From the NCBI GenBank assembly GCA_902490315.1, contig CABUDK010000005.1, positions 1 to 53,843 of the forward strand: a stretch of 53,843 bases of DNA. Direction: 5' to 3'. The DNA is from an uncultured Porphyromonas sp. (GTDB lineage Bacteria; Bacteroidota; Bacteroidia; Bacteroidales; Porphyromonadaceae). The position numbers and the translations under genes were made by a program. Under the pieces are notes generated by a model, which was given only the letters and a program-made list of their open reading frames with translations, had not been told where the DNA came from and ran no database searches. This document shows, piece after piece, positions 7,811 through 16,389 of the stretch (positions are counted from its first letter, which is position 1; each line of letters starts with the position of its first letter).

Positions 7811-8332
7811 ATGGAAATATGGATTATTGTGGCGGCCGCTCGTGACAGATCTATAGGACGTGATGGCGCAATGCCATGGCGTCTAAGAGATGATTTGCGC
7901 CGAATTAAGGCGACAACCACAGGTCACGCGGTCATCATGGGGCGACACACCTGGGACTCCATAGGCGCTCGTCCACTGCCCAATCGCTACAACATAGTAG
8001 TCTCTCGCACTCTGACCGAGGGCGATGCCGAGACGCACTATGTCGCGCCCACTCTAGAGCAGGCTCTACGACATTGCCAACAGGCGGGCTACGACCGGGT
8101 CTACATCATGGGGGGAGGGGTGCTCTACAAGAGTGGCTTACCATATGCTACGCACCTCAATCTGACAGAGGTGGACACGCTCGTGCCTGATGCCGATACA
8201 CATTTCCCAGAGATCAACCTGGCGGAGTGGTCTAAGCTCGAGGAGACTCACTATCCAGCTGATGAACGCAATGACTACCCCGTGACACAAACGCTATACA
8301 AACGAATCGAAACGGCTAAACGCTATGAGTAA
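7811..8332 (+). CDS. folA: Dihydrofolate reductase
   Basis: A 173-residue NADPH-dependent reductase that regenerates tetrahydrofolate. The sequence has the family features in order: IVAAARDRSIGRDGAMPW (Met-20 loop region), LRRIKATT with the folate-pocket helix, VIMGRHTWDSIG (NADPH motif), RYNIVVSR, and VYIMGGGVLY (pyrophosphate-binding glycine turn). The length is normal for chromosomal FolA. The ATG at 7811 starts directly with the first beta strand, MEIWIIVAA. The stop overlaps the hisS ATG (8325) by 8 bases, so the two are translationally coupled. It is the first gene of the rightward folA-hisS unit. Confidence 0.97.
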   Translation: MEIWIIVAAARDRSIGRDGAMPWRLRDDLRRIKATTTGHAVIMGRHTWDSIGARPLPNRYNIVVSRTLTEGDAETHYVAPTLEQALRHCQQAGYDRVYIMGGGVLYKSGLPYATHLNLTEVDTLVPDADTHFPEINLAEWSKLEETHYPADERNDYPVTQTLYKRIETAKRYE

Positions 8333-9704
8333 ACCTTCGATACCTAAGGGGACTAGAGACTTCGGTGCTGAGGAAATGCGCCGACGCAACTATATATTTG
8401 AGACGATACGCTCTGTCTTCGCGCTCTACGGCTTCGAGCAGATCGAGACGCCCGCTATGGAGCAGCTGACTACGCTCACGGGCAAGTATGGTGTAGAGGG
8501 AGACCGACTACTCTTTAAGATCCTCAACTCGGGCGACTATAAGGCGGGGATTGACGCTGAGACCTTTACGGAGGAGTCTCCCGCAGCCTTGGCGGCTCGT
8601 CTTTGTGATCGTGGGCTACGCTACGATCTGACCGTACCCTTCGCTCGCTATGTGGTGATGCACCGCAACGAGCTAACCTTTCCCTTCAAGCGCTACCAGA
8701 TGCAACCCGTATGGCGTGCCGACAGACCGCAGAAGGGTCGCTATCGCGAGTTTTACCAGTGCGATGCCGATGTCATCGGTACCGACTCGCTGATGCCTGA
8801 GGTGGACTTTGTCTATATGATCGACGAAGTCTTCCGTCGGCTTGACCTGCGTACCACACTACTACTCAACAACCGCAAGATACTGGCGGGCATTGCTGAG
8901 GTGATCAAGGCTCCTGACCGCCTAGCCCAGTTGACCATCTGTATGGACAAGCTGGACAAAACCTCTGTGGAAGCTGTCTTGGCGGACCTCGTCGAGAGTG
9001 GCTTTGATCCAGACTCGCTAGAACCCGTTCGCAAGGTGCTGACGCTAGAGGGGAGCAATCGTGACAAGGTGACAACGCTCCGACAGCTGCTCGCTGACTC
9101 CGAGATAGGGCTCAAGGGGCTGGAAGAGCTCGAGTACGTCCTGGACCATGTCGACACGAGCGACCTGATGACAGATCTAACCTTCTCGCCTTCGCTGGCA
9201 CGTGGCCTGGACTACTACACAGGCGCTATCCTAGAGGTCAAGTCGCTCGATGCCCCGATGGGATCTATCTCCGGTGGCGGACGCTACGACAATCTGACGG
9301 GTATCTTCGGGCTGGATGGCGTCTCAGGCGTCGGCATCTCTTTTGGCGCAGAGCGTATCTACGACATTATGCTTTCGCTGGGTAAGTTTGAGACAGCGAT
9401 GGCTCCCGAAGAGCGCATCATCATAGTCAACTTTGGCGAGGAGGAGCTGCAGAAGCTACTCCCCATAGCACGTCAGCTACGCCAGGCGGGACTCCCCACG
9501 GAGGTTTACCCTTCAGCAGACAAGATGAAGAAGCAGCTCTCTTACGCCAATAGTCGTGGCTGTCGCTACGTCATCATCGCTGGAAGTCAAGAGCTGAGCG
9601 ATGGCAAGGTCTCGATCAAGGATATGACCCTCGGCACGCAGCAGGAGTGTCCACTCGAGGAGATCGTTTCTCGCCTGAGGGAGTCGCTCTCCGTTGGTCA
9701 TTAG
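8325..9704 (+). CDS. hisS: Histidine--tRNA ligase
   Basis: A 459-residue class II aminoacyl-tRNA synthetase that charges tRNA-His. It starts MSKPSIPKGTRDFG, the typical HisRS opening. Motif 2 is seen in QPVWRADRPQKGRYREFYQ, the histidine signature in LARGLDYYTGAILEV, the glycine-rich SGGGRYDNL, and motif 3 in GVGISFGAERIYD. The C-terminal anticodon-binding domain begins near residue 365 with RIIIVNFGEE and includes YANSRGCRYVIIAG. The length is normal. It overlaps folA by 8 bases and is followed after 68 bases by the first FKBP gene, which has its own promoter-like box. Confidence 0.97.
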   Translation: MSKPSIPKGTRDFGAEEMRRRNYIFETIRSVFALYGFEQIETPAMEQLTTLTGKYGVEGDRLLFKILNSGDYKAGIDAETFTEESPAALAARLCDRGLRYDLTVPFARYVVMHRNELTFPFKRYQMQPVWRADRPQKGRYREFYQCDADVIGTDSLMPEVDFVYMIDEVFRRLDLRTTLLLNNRKILAGIAEVIKAPDRLAQLTICMDKLDKTSVEAVLADLVESGFDPDSLEPVRKVLTLEGSNRDKVTTLRQLLADSEIGLKGLEELEYVLDHVDTSDLMTDLTFSPSLARGLDYYTGAILEVKSLDAPMGSISGGGRYDNLTGIFGLDGVSGVGISFGAERIYDIMLSLGKFETAMAPEERIIIVNFGEEELQKLLPIARQLRQAGLPTEVYPSADKMKKQLSYANSRGCRYVIIAGSQELSDGKVSIKDMTLGTQQECPLEEIVSRLRESLSVGH

Positions 9705-9728
9705 ATAGCTCATCTCGTGAAGAATTGC

Positions 9729-9736
9729 TACCTTTG
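9729..9736 (+). promoter_or_regulatory. -7 box TACCTTTG for the FKBP gene cluster
   Basis: Exact TAnnTTTG box in the hisS-FKBP gap, 37 bases before the ATG at 9773. Confidence 0.65.
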
Positions 9737-9772
9737 CAGGAGTATTTCTCATCTAAAAACAGAATAACCCCT

Positions 9773-10363
9773 ATGCCACAAGACGAAGTAAGCTACGCAC
9801 TAGGCCTAAGCATCGGTCAGAACTTCAAAGCGTCCGGAATCAAGGCGATCACCTCTGAGGACTTTATCGCAGGTCTCCAAGACGCTCTAGCTGAGCGTGA
9901 GCCACAGATGACCACCGAACGAGCTCGTGAGGTGATCAACCAACTGTTTATGCGCCTGCAGCAAGAGGAGTCAGAGCTCAACGCAGCTGCTGGCAAGGAG
10001 TACCAAGAGATCATGCGCCACAAGAGTGGTGTCGTGACGCTCCCTAACGGTCTACAATACGAGATTATCAAGGAGGGCTCAGGGGCTAAGCCTAAGGCTA
10101 CTGACAAAGTACGTGTACACTACCACGGCACGCTCATCAATGGGGTTGTCTTCGACAGTTCCGTAGAGCGTGGCGAGCCAGCAGAGTTTCCCCTCAATGC
10201 GGTCATCCCAGGCTGGACGGAGATCCTACAGCTGATGCCTGTGGGCAGTAAGTGGCGCGTCGTGATACCCTCTGAGCTAGCCTACGGAAGTCGTGGCGCT
10301 GGCGACGTAATCCGACCCAATATGACGCTCATCTTCGAGATCGAGCTGCTAGATATCGTATAG
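9773..10363 (+). CDS. FKBP-type peptidyl-prolyl isomerase, no signal peptide
   Basis: A 196-residue isomerase of the FkpA/Mip-like arrangement. The N-terminal FKBP_N helical dimerisation region (residues 1 to about 90, starting MPQDEVSYALGLSIG) precedes one FKBP domain. In it TDKVRVHYHGTLINGVVFDSS, VIPGWTEILQLMPVG and SELAYGSRG are the active-site segments. There is no hydrophobic leader after the ATG at 9773, so a cytoplasmic location is predicted. The longer frame back to 9647 runs inside hisS and is rejected because the promoter box lies at 9729. It is the first of three tandem FKBP genes. Confidence 0.93.
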   Translation: MPQDEVSYALGLSIGQNFKASGIKAITSEDFIAGLQDALAEREPQMTTERAREVINQLFMRLQQEESELNAAAGKEYQEIMRHKSGVVTLPNGLQYEIIKEGSGAKPKATDKVRVHYHGTLINGVVFDSSVERGEPAEFPLNAVIPGWTEILQLMPVGSKWRVVIPSELAYGSRGAGDVIRPNMTLIFEIELLDIV

Positions 10364-10376
10364 ACACACTAAAGTT

Positions 10377-11102
10377 ATGACACATCGCATTTTTACCATT
10401 GCGTTGACGCTCCTCGTAAGCGTAGGCGCACTCACAGCGGCTGAGCCTCCACGTCTCAGCTCATCTGCTGATACAGCAGCCTATGCACTAGGCGTGGCTA
10501 ATGGTGTAGGCTTTGCCCAAAACCTATCCCAAATGCCTGGCGATCCTGTAAATAAGGAGTTGCTTCTAGCAGGCTTTTCGGCAGCTCTCCTAGAGCAACC
10601 TACGGTTATGTCCAATGAGGAGGCGCAGGCTTTCCTCTCCAAGTACTTCCAGCAGCTCCAAGAGCTACAGATGCAGGAGACAAAGGAGAAGAACGAGGCT
10701 TTCCTCAAGAGCAATGGGGAGCGTCCCGAGGTCAAGACGACCCAAAGCGGACTACAGTATGAGATCATCTCTGAGGGCAAGGGCCCTCGTCCTACGGTCG
10801 AGGATACAGTTCGTGTACACTACACGGGTACGCTCATCGATGGCACGAAGTTCGATAGCTCCGTGGATCGTGGCGAGCCTGCTAAGTTTGGGCTCTTACA
10901 AGTAATCCCAGGCTGGACTGAGGGACTATGTCTACTGCCTGAGGGCAGTAAGGCTAAGCTTTACATCCCCGCACGTCTTGCATATGGTGAGCGTGGAGCG
11001 GGTAATATGATCCCGCCTTATGCGACGCTGATCTTCGAGATCGAGCTACTAGAGGTGATCAAGGGCGAGCCTATTCCCCTCGCTACCCCAACGGATAAGT
11101 AA
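10377..11102 (+). CDS. FKBP-type peptidyl-prolyl isomerase, exported
   Basis: A 241-residue isomerase with a cleavable signal peptide (hydrophobic IFTIALTLLVSVGALTA, predicted cleavage around AEPP). The FKBP_N helical region comes next (DTAAYALGVANGVGFAQ; glutamine- and glutamate-rich helix) and then a complete FKBP domain. That domain includes VRVHYTGTLIDGTKFDSS, VIPGWTEGLCLLPEG, ARLAYGERG and ATLIFEIELL. A periplasmic folding catalyst is inferred. It follows the first FKBP gene by 13 bases. Its FKBP domain is close in sequence to the preceding one, which suggests tandem duplication. Confidence 0.93.
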   Translation: MTHRIFTIALTLLVSVGALTAAEPPRLSSSADTAAYALGVANGVGFAQNLSQMPGDPVNKELLLAGFSAALLEQPTVMSNEEAQAFLSKYFQQLQELQMQETKEKNEAFLKSNGERPEVKTTQSGLQYEIISEGKGPRPTVEDTVRVHYTGTLIDGTKFDSSVDRGEPAKFGLLQVIPGWTEGLCLLPEGSKAKLYIPARLAYGERGAGNMIPPYATLIFEIELLEVIKGEPIPLATPTDK

Positions 11103-11146
11103 TCTGAACAATACATCGCGAACAAATATCTTAAATACAACTTACA

Positions 11147-12004
11147 ATGAAGAAATCAATTCTCTCACTCCTCGCAGTGGTGGCAATGGTCTGCACCTTT
11201 GCTAGCTGTAACAAGACGGCTCAGAAGAGTGACACAAACGACGAACTATCATCTATGACTGATAGTGTAGCTATGATCCAGGGCTATATGACTGGTCAGC
11301 AGCTAGGTCAGCAGTTTATGATGATGGCTATGCAAGGCATGCCTGTAGACACCGTTGAGTTCCTCAAGGGCTTCAAGAAGGGTATCGCCGACACAACGAA
11401 GTTCTCTTATTACGCAGGACAGATCCAGGGAGTACAAACTGGCATGGGTCTTGCTAAGGAGGGCATCGATGCTAAGATCTTTGCCCAGTACCTCGAGTAT
11501 GCTCTCAAGGGCGACACGACTAAGATGACAATGGATCAAGAGACAGCGTACAACTATATTCAGAACTACTACAATAAGAAGCAGGAGATCGAGAATAAGG
11601 AGAAGTACGGCAAGAACATCGAGGAGGGCAAGAAGGCCATCGAGGACTTTGCTAAGCAAGATAACGTCATCACGACAGAGTCTGGTATCGCTTACCGCTA
11701 CGCTACGAAGGGTACGGGCAAATCTCCTGTAGATGGTGACAAGGTGAAGGTGACCTATCGTGGTACACTGGTCGATGGCACTGAGTTTGACAAGAGCGAG
11801 GAGCCTATCGAGTTCGGAGTCAATCAGGTTATCCCTGGCTGGACTGAGCTTCTCAAACTGATGAAGGAAGGCGACCAAGTGATCGCTTACATTCCTTACA
11901 ACCTAGCTTACGGGGCTAATGGTAGTGGGGCTTCTATCGAGCCATTCTCCACGCTTATCTTCGACGTGACACTCCTAGAGGTTATCCCCGCAGAGAAGAA
12001 GTAA
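11147..12004 (+). CDS. FKBP-type peptidyl-prolyl isomerase lipoprotein
   Basis: A 285-residue isomerase whose signal peptide ends in a lipobox (TFASC, Cys 21), so it should be lipid-anchored in the inner or outer membrane. The N-terminal helical region is longer and lysine/glutamate rich, ending with a coiled segment (KKQEIENKEKYGKN). The C-terminal FKBP domain has VKVTYRGTLVDGTEFD, VIPGWTELLKLMKEG, YNLAYGANG and STLIFDVTLLEV. It differs from its two neighbours by a three-residue shorter loop after TEFDKS. It is third in the tandem set, 44 bases after the second gene, and probably belongs to the same transcript. Confidence 0.93.
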   Translation: MKKSILSLLAVVAMVCTFASCNKTAQKSDTNDELSSMTDSVAMIQGYMTGQQLGQQFMMMAMQGMPVDTVEFLKGFKKGIADTTKFSYYAGQIQGVQTGMGLAKEGIDAKIFAQYLEYALKGDTTKMTMDQETAYNYIQNYYNKKQEIENKEKYGKNIEEGKKAIEDFAKQDNVITTESGIAYRYATKGTGKSPVDGDKVKVTYRGTLVDGTEFDKSEEPIEFGVNQVIPGWTELLKLMKEGDQVIAYIPYNLAYGANGSGASIEPFSTLIFDVTLLEVIPAEKK

Positions 12005-12027
12005 TCAGCGCGACGCACTGTCGCCAT

Positions 12028-12122
12028 GCATGAAGACTTAAGACATTCATGCGTCTGACTGATCTGGACCTACACAGTATCTAGAGTTGGCACACGTCGT
12101 GCTACTAGATCCCGTGTAGGTC
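12028..12122. other. Two hairpins between the FKBP cluster and bioF
   Basis: The first inverted repeat is GCATGAA/TTCATGC (12028-12052). The second is larger: GACCTACAC/GTGTAGGTC at 12067-12122, with inner CTAG-containing and GCAC/GTGC arms. Neither is followed by a clear T run. A transcript 3' end, a processing site or an untyped structured RNA are all possible. The remaining bases to 12208 show no recognisable promoter for bioF. Confidence 0.4.
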
Positions 12123-12208
12123 TATTCACAAGAGAAGAGAGGGCTTATCAATGGGCTCGCTCAAGTATTACAATTCTGACGAAACGCTCTCCACACTAGC
12201 TAAGGGTT

Positions 12209-13417
12209 ATGTCTCACTTCGAGTCACATATAGAGCAGATCCTCGCCACGCTACGTGACGAGCGGGCTCTCCGTTCGCTCTCCCCCATTGAGCCTCTAGA
12301 GGATGGACGTTACCAAGCCCTCGAAGATGCGCAACAGCAACCGCTCATTAACCTCAACAGCAACGACTACCTAGCTCTCCACGACGCTACCTGTCACTTT
12401 GCCGATGAGACCGATCTGACCGACAGCCTACAGACGCTCTCTGCGAAGGATGTCGGCTCTACCTCTTCGCGCTTGCTCTCGGGAGACAGGGCAGTGATGC
12501 ACCAGCTGGAGGATCTCATCGCAAAGTCGTTACAGCACGAGGCTGCCTTGCTCTTCAACAGTGGTTACCACGCTAACGTCGGAATCCTGCCAGCACTCAA
12601 GCTACCAGGTATGGTAGTGATAGCCGACAAACTGATCCATGCCAGTATGATCGATGGGATACGTCTCTCTGGACTGCCCTTCGAACGCTTTCGTCACAAC
12701 GACGTAACGCAGCTCCAGCGTCTCATCGAGAAGCATCACAGCTCCGAGAGTTGCCAGCATATCATCGTCATGGCCGAGAGCATCTACAGCATGGATGGTG
12801 ATCTCGCCCCGCTACAAGCTCTCGTGGCTCTCAAAAAGCAATACCCCAAGGTGGCTCTCTATATAGACGAAGCGCACGCCATCGGAGTTCGTGGAGCCCA
12901 TGGCTATGGTCTCTGCGAAGAGCTAGGCTTACTTCCAGAGATCGACCTACTTGTCGGGACCTTTGGCAAGGCTCTCGGATCTATGGGCGCTTATGTCGCT
13001 TGCTCTGAGGCGGTACGCACACTACTCATCACACGCTCACGAAGTCTCATTTACTCGACCATGCTGCCTCCACTCATCATTCAGTGGGTACTAGCAGTCT
13101 GGCAAGCTCTCCCCACACTCTCCCAGCGAAGAGCGCACCTAGCTACGCTACAACAGCTGCTGACCGATGAGCTAGCTTCACTCCCGGAGCAACTCCTACC
13201 CACTCCTCACAGCCATATCATACCACTCCTCTGCGGGAGTCGTGAGCGAGCTAGAACCGTGGCGCAAGCTCTACACGAGGAGGGTTACTTCATCCGCCCC
13301 ATCATGTCTCCGACCGTACCTGTCGGCTCTGAGCGTCTGAGGATCTCACTCACGGCAGGCCTAACCTCGTCAGACGTCAAGCGACTCTGCCAAGTCATCC
13401 TAGCACACCTTGCCTAG
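12209..13417 (+). CDS. bioF: 8-amino-7-oxononanoate synthase
   Basis: A 402-residue PLP enzyme of the alpha-oxoamine synthase family. It should condense pimeloyl-ACP or -CoA with L-alanine in biotin synthesis. Visible features: GSTSSRLLSGDRAVMHQLE, LFNSGYHANVG, the cofactor Asp and His in YIDEAHAIGVRGAHGYG, the PLP-binding Lys in GTFGKALGSMGAY, YSTMLPP, and SERLRISLTAG near the end. 2-Amino-3-ketobutyrate CoA ligase is a close relative. The bioG and bioC genes directly downstream support the biotin assignment. The start ATG at 12209 follows a structured gap of about 200 bases. Confidence 0.92.
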   Translation: MSHFESHIEQILATLRDERALRSLSPIEPLEDGRYQALEDAQQQPLINLNSNDYLALHDATCHFADETDLTDSLQTLSAKDVGSTSSRLLSGDRAVMHQLEDLIAKSLQHEAALLFNSGYHANVGILPALKLPGMVVIADKLIHASMIDGIRLSGLPFERFRHNDVTQLQRLIEKHHSSESCQHIIVMAESIYSMDGDLAPLQALVALKKQYPKVALYIDEAHAIGVRGAHGYGLCEELGLLPEIDLLVGTFGKALGSMGAYVACSEAVRTLLITRSRSLIYSTMLPPLIIQWVLAVWQALPTLSQRRAHLATLQQLLTDELASLPEQLLPTPHSHIIPLLCGSRERARTVAQALHEEGYFIRPIMSPTVPVGSERLRISLTAGLTSSDVKRLCQVILAHLA

Positions 13418-13422
13418 AGCTT

Positions 13423-14136
13423 ATGCAGTACACCTTCCAGCGAAACAGTGACCAGGCTCCCGCCCGCCAACTCATCATATACTTCTGCGGATGGGGCATG
13501 ACGCCTGCTACGGTTTCGCACCTAACTTTACCAGCCCAGTGTGACTTACTCGCACTTTACGACTATCGGGACCTCGAGCAGAGCGACGACCTCGCAGACT
13601 TACCTTGGGGCTCTTACGAAGTGGTCACCATCGTAGCTTGGTCGCTAGGCGTCTGGGCTGCCGAGCAGGTCGTACCGCATTGGTCGATACTACCCACTAA
13701 ACAACGTCTGATAGCGGTCGCTGGTTCGCCCTATCCTATGCACGATCAGTGGGGTATCCCAAAGCAAATATTCGTAGGGACACTGGAGGGACTAACAGAC
13801 GAAAACCGCCAGCGCTTCAACCGCCGTATGTGTGGAGGCAAGCGATACAAGCAGCTCTACGACATCCTATCCGAGCGACCTACCACAGAGCTTCGCGACG
13901 AACTGCAAGCGGTCTACGACAGCTTAGCTACTCCCGAAGCATCCGAGTCAACGCCCCACACCCGTCTAGCATGGGATCTAGCGATCATCGGAGAGCGTGA
14001 TCAAATCTTCCCAGCGAAAAATCTCTCCACGCTATGGAAGGCGGTAAATGTTCCAACGCTGCTACTCCCCGACGGCTACCACTACCTCTTTGACCTGTGG
14101 CAATCGTGGAGTGAGCTATGGGCACCCATCCAGTAA
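13423..14136 (+). CDS. bioG: Pimeloyl-ACP methyl ester esterase, BioG type (DUF452)
   Basis: A 237-residue alpha/beta hydrolase of the BioG family, which removes the methyl group from pimeloyl-ACP methyl ester to end pimelate synthesis. The opening YFCGWGMTP and AVAGSPYPMHDQWGIP segments are characteristic. The nucleophile Ser lies in AWSLGVWAAE, the acid in IGERDQIFP and the His in GYHYLFDLW. It lacks the classic GxSxG form of BioH, as expected for this family. It starts 5 bases after bioF and ends 40 bases before the preferred bioC start. Confidence 0.92.
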   Translation: MQYTFQRNSDQAPARQLIIYFCGWGMTPATVSHLTLPAQCDLLALYDYRDLEQSDDLADLPWGSYEVVTIVAWSLGVWAAEQVVPHWSILPTKQRLIAVAGSPYPMHDQWGIPKQIFVGTLEGLTDENRQRFNRRMCGGKRYKQLYDILSERPTTELRDELQAVYDSLATPEASESTPHTRLAWDLAIIGERDQIFPAKNLSTLWKAVNVPTLLLPDGYHYLFDLWQSWSELWAPIQ

Positions 14137-14176
14137 ACCAGTGAGTCCTACCATTCATCCACCACAGCCAGCGTCT

Positions 14177-14950
14177 ATGACCTCTCTCGCCAATCAGTTC
14201 GACCGTGCAGCAGCGCATTACAACGAGGCTGCCGAGCCTCAGCGACTAGTGATCGATCGTCTTGTTCAGTTGCTTGATGAGCATTTACCCAAGTCGGAGC
14301 GTCACTTTGCCCATGCCTTTGAGATGGGGACGGGCTCTGGACTACTGACGGAGCGTATAGATCAGCTCGTTAAGGTAGACCACTGGACCCTCGCCGACCT
14401 ATCCCCAGCACTCCTAGCGCAGGTACCCAGACTGAGAGACCCGCACCCCGAGCTACGTGTGGAGGATGCTTCCGAGCTCTCTCTAGAGGGGCTCGGCATC
14501 GATCTTTTTGTCTCCAGCAGTGCCATACAGTGGCTCGACGACCCATGCGCCTACTTAGAGCGCACCGTCCACGAGCTCTCAGCACGGGCTACAGTAGCCG
14601 TCAGCACCTTCGGCCCTGACAACCTCCTCGAGCTAAGACAGCTCACTGGACAAGGGCTACACTACCCCTCGCTAGCCACATGGCGCAGCACTCTGCAGGA
14701 GCTTGGCTATTCCTATGAAATTCATACGGAGCGGCTTGTCATCCCCTTTGCTGATCCTATGGCTGTACTACAGCATCTCCGCCACACAGGCACCGCACAG
14801 CTGCCCAACGCCCCGCAGAAGATACACACACCGAGGCAGCTCAGAGACTTTACAAAAAGATATATTACTAACTTTGCAGACGAGACAGGTCGAGTGACCC
14901 TCACCTTCCAACCGATTTATATCATCATCAACAAACAACCTATAATATGA
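14177..14950 (+). CDS. bioC: Malonyl-ACP O-methyltransferase
   Basis: A SAM-dependent methyltransferase of 257 residues. It should methylate malonyl-ACP to start the disguised-ester route to pimeloyl-ACP. After MTSLANQFDRAAAHYNE come SAM motif I in FEMGTGSGLLTERI, motif II acidic residues in LADLSPALLAQ, and VSSSAIQWLDDP, a typical BioC segment. The ATG at 14177 begins the conserved part; a GTG at 14141, just after the bioG stop, is an alternative with 12 extra residues. The stop overlaps the next gene's ATG (ATGA at 14947). bioA, bioD and bioB are not in this window. Confidence 0.9.
   Translation: MTSLANQFDRAAAHYNEAAEPQRLVIDRLVQLLDEHLPKSERHFAHAFEMGTGSGLLTERIDQLVKVDHWTLADLSPALLAQVPRLRDPHPELRVEDASELSLEGLGIDLFVSSSAIQWLDDPCAYLERTVHELSARATVAVSTFGPDNLLELRQLTGQGLHYPSLATWRSTLQELGYSYEIHTERLVIPFADPMAVLQHLRHTGTAQLPNAPQKIHTPRQLRDFTKRYITNFADETGRVTLTFQPIYIIINKQPII
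14869..14876 (+). promoter_or_regulatory. Possible internal -7 box TAACTTTG
   Basis: Exact TAnnTTTG inside the 3' end of bioC, 70 bases before the thioredoxin lipoprotein ATG. It could allow expression independent of biotin genes, but its location within coding sequence lowers confidence. Confidence 0.35.
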
Positions 14951-15975
14951 AACGAACTCTATCCCTCACCTCTCTGCTGATCGTACTAGGCTCGCTCTTA
15001 GTGCTTAGCAGCTGTAATCGCGACAAGAAGAATACGCTACAGCTCCACGGGCTCGAGGGCAGTCTATCTGGTCTGACAGCTTATCTCTACGATGAGGCAG
15101 ATCCAAAGACACCGATCGACAGTATTGTCATTCAGGACACAGTCGCTAGCCTATCCCTAGACAACCTGCAGAAAGGGTACCTCTACCTCCTCTCTTGCGA
15201 GGGGACACCGCTCAACGCCCAGTTTGTCTATGAGGAGACCTCTCTAGACTACAACCTCAGCGATGGACGTGTCAGCGGATCTCCCGCCAACGATGCGTGC
15301 AACGCCTTCGAGCAAGACATTATGGTCATCATGCAGGCTGACTCTATCGATCAGGCTGCGGGTCAGGAGATCGTCCGTAAGTATATCGCAGAGCAAAAAG
15401 ACAACCCCCTCGTACTGCGTGCTATGCAGTATGCTATGTACCTCTTTGACGACCTCTCTGAGTTTCAGAAGCCTCTAGAGGAGATGGGCGAAAACGTCAA
15501 GCGACTCCCAAGCTATACAACCCTAGTAGAGCTAATCCAAGGAATGATCAACACCAAAGCTGGCAAGTCCTTTGCAGACTTTGCGGGCATCACCACAGAG
15601 GGTGAGCAGGTTAAGCTCTCTGACTACGTTGGTCAGGGACAGTATGCGCTCGTTGACTTCTGGGCCTCTTGGTGTGGCCCTTGCCGTCGCGAGATCCCCA
15701 CGCTCATCCAGATGCACAAGAAGTACAAGGACAAGGGTCTACTCGTACTCGGTGTCGGTGTATGGGAGGATAGCCACGAGACCCACCTACAGGCTGTCAA
15801 GGAGCTACAGATCCCCTATCCACAGATCTACGATGAGCAAAACAATCACGCCACCTCACTGTACGGCATCATGGGCATCCCACAGATTATGCTCATAGGG
15901 CCTGACGGCGTCATCATGCAGCGTGACCTGCGTGGAGAGCAGATCGACGAGCTCCTCAGCAAGATATACAAGTAG
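14947..15975 (+). CDS. Thioredoxin-like (TlpA/ResA-type) lipoprotein
   Basis: A 342-residue lipoprotein: signal peptide with lipobox LSSC (Cys 23), an N-terminal beta-rich domain like the DUF4369 domain common in Bacteroidota (residues about 32-130), a helical linker, and a C-terminal thioredoxin domain. The latter has FADFAGITTEGEQVKLSDY, WASWCGPCRREIPTL (CxxC active site), and the cis-Pro turn GIMGIPQIMLIGPDG. It should reduce or exchange disulfides at the cell envelope. It overlaps bioC by 4 bases but has no known role in biotin synthesis. A rho-independent terminator lies 50 bases downstream. Confidence 0.92.
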   Translation: MKRTLSLTSLLIVLGSLLVLSSCNRDKKNTLQLHGLEGSLSGLTAYLYDEADPKTPIDSIVIQDTVASLSLDNLQKGYLYLLSCEGTPLNAQFVYEETSLDYNLSDGRVSGSPANDACNAFEQDIMVIMQADSIDQAAGQEIVRKYIAEQKDNPLVLRAMQYAMYLFDDLSEFQKPLEEMGENVKRLPSYTTLVELIQGMINTKAGKSFADFAGITTEGEQVKLSDYVGQGQYALVDFWASWCGPCRREIPTLIQMHKKYKDKGLLVLGVGVWEDSHETHLQAVKELQIPYPQIYDEQNNHATSLYGIMGIPQIMLIGPDGVIMQRDLRGEQIDELLSKIYK

Positions 15976-16025
15976 TGCATTATAAGCTAGTAGCGTAAGC
16001 CACTAGCTCAGCACAGTAATTATAG

Positions 16026-16062
16026 AGTCTCCACCTGGCATAGACCAAGTGGAGACTTTTTT
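16026..16062 (+). terminator. Intrinsic terminator after the biotin/TlpA operon
   Basis: A 9-bp stem AGTCTCCAC/GTGGAGACT with a 14-base loop, followed by five or more T residues (16058-16062). Confidence 0.85.
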
Positions 16063-16130
16063 CTGACGACAACGACCAAGACCACTAGAGATGCGTGCGC
16101 TAGTCACCGACCACTTGGATCTCTCTGACA

Positions 16131-16316
16131 ACTCCGAAGAAATTCTCAAATAGCTCGCTGGAGAATAATCATTTCCTTGGGAGGAAAGGAAAATTTCTTC
16201 GGAAGAATCAAATGAAACTTCGGAAGAATCAAATGATAAGTCCGAAGAATTTTCTAATACCTCCGTGGAAAATAAAAAATAGCCACGTAGGAATTTCAGA
16301 TTTCCTCCGTGGCTAT
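16131..16316 (+). repeat. Dispersed intergenic repeat, copy 3
   Basis: Parts in order: CTCCGAAGAAATTC, TCAAATAGCTCGCTGGAGAATA, TTCCTTGGGAGGAA, two 21-base units from TTCTTCGGAAGAATC (16195-16238), AAGTCCGAAGAATTTTC, CTCCGTGGAAAATAAAAAAT, and a terminal hairpin. It lies in the convergent gap 15976-16389 between the TlpA lipoprotein and the metallo-hydrolase genes. Apart from the plus-strand terminator at 16026, nothing else is recognised in that gap. Confidence 0.88.
16268..16316 (-). terminator. Terminator for the asparaginase operon, formed by repeat copy 3
   Basis: Hairpin 16279-16316 (ATAGCCACG arm with CGTGGCTAT). On the minus strand it is followed by ATTTTTTATTTTC. It lies 74 bases past the stop of the minus-strand metallo-hydrolase gene. 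Confidence 0.65.
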
Positions 16317-16389
16317 GCAAGAGTGAGGCGATGGAAACAAGCCGTTGTGTGATATGACCAGCTTGAGATTAGTTAGATAATTCTTGACT

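Noticed and set aside
11303..11878. 191-residue leucine-rich minus-strand frame
   Set aside because: Antisense mirror of the FKBP lipoprotein; no promoter or family features.
16003..16320. 105-residue minus-strand frame across repeat copy 3
   Set aside because: Serine/glutamate pattern comes from the 21-base units; it also crosses a terminator.
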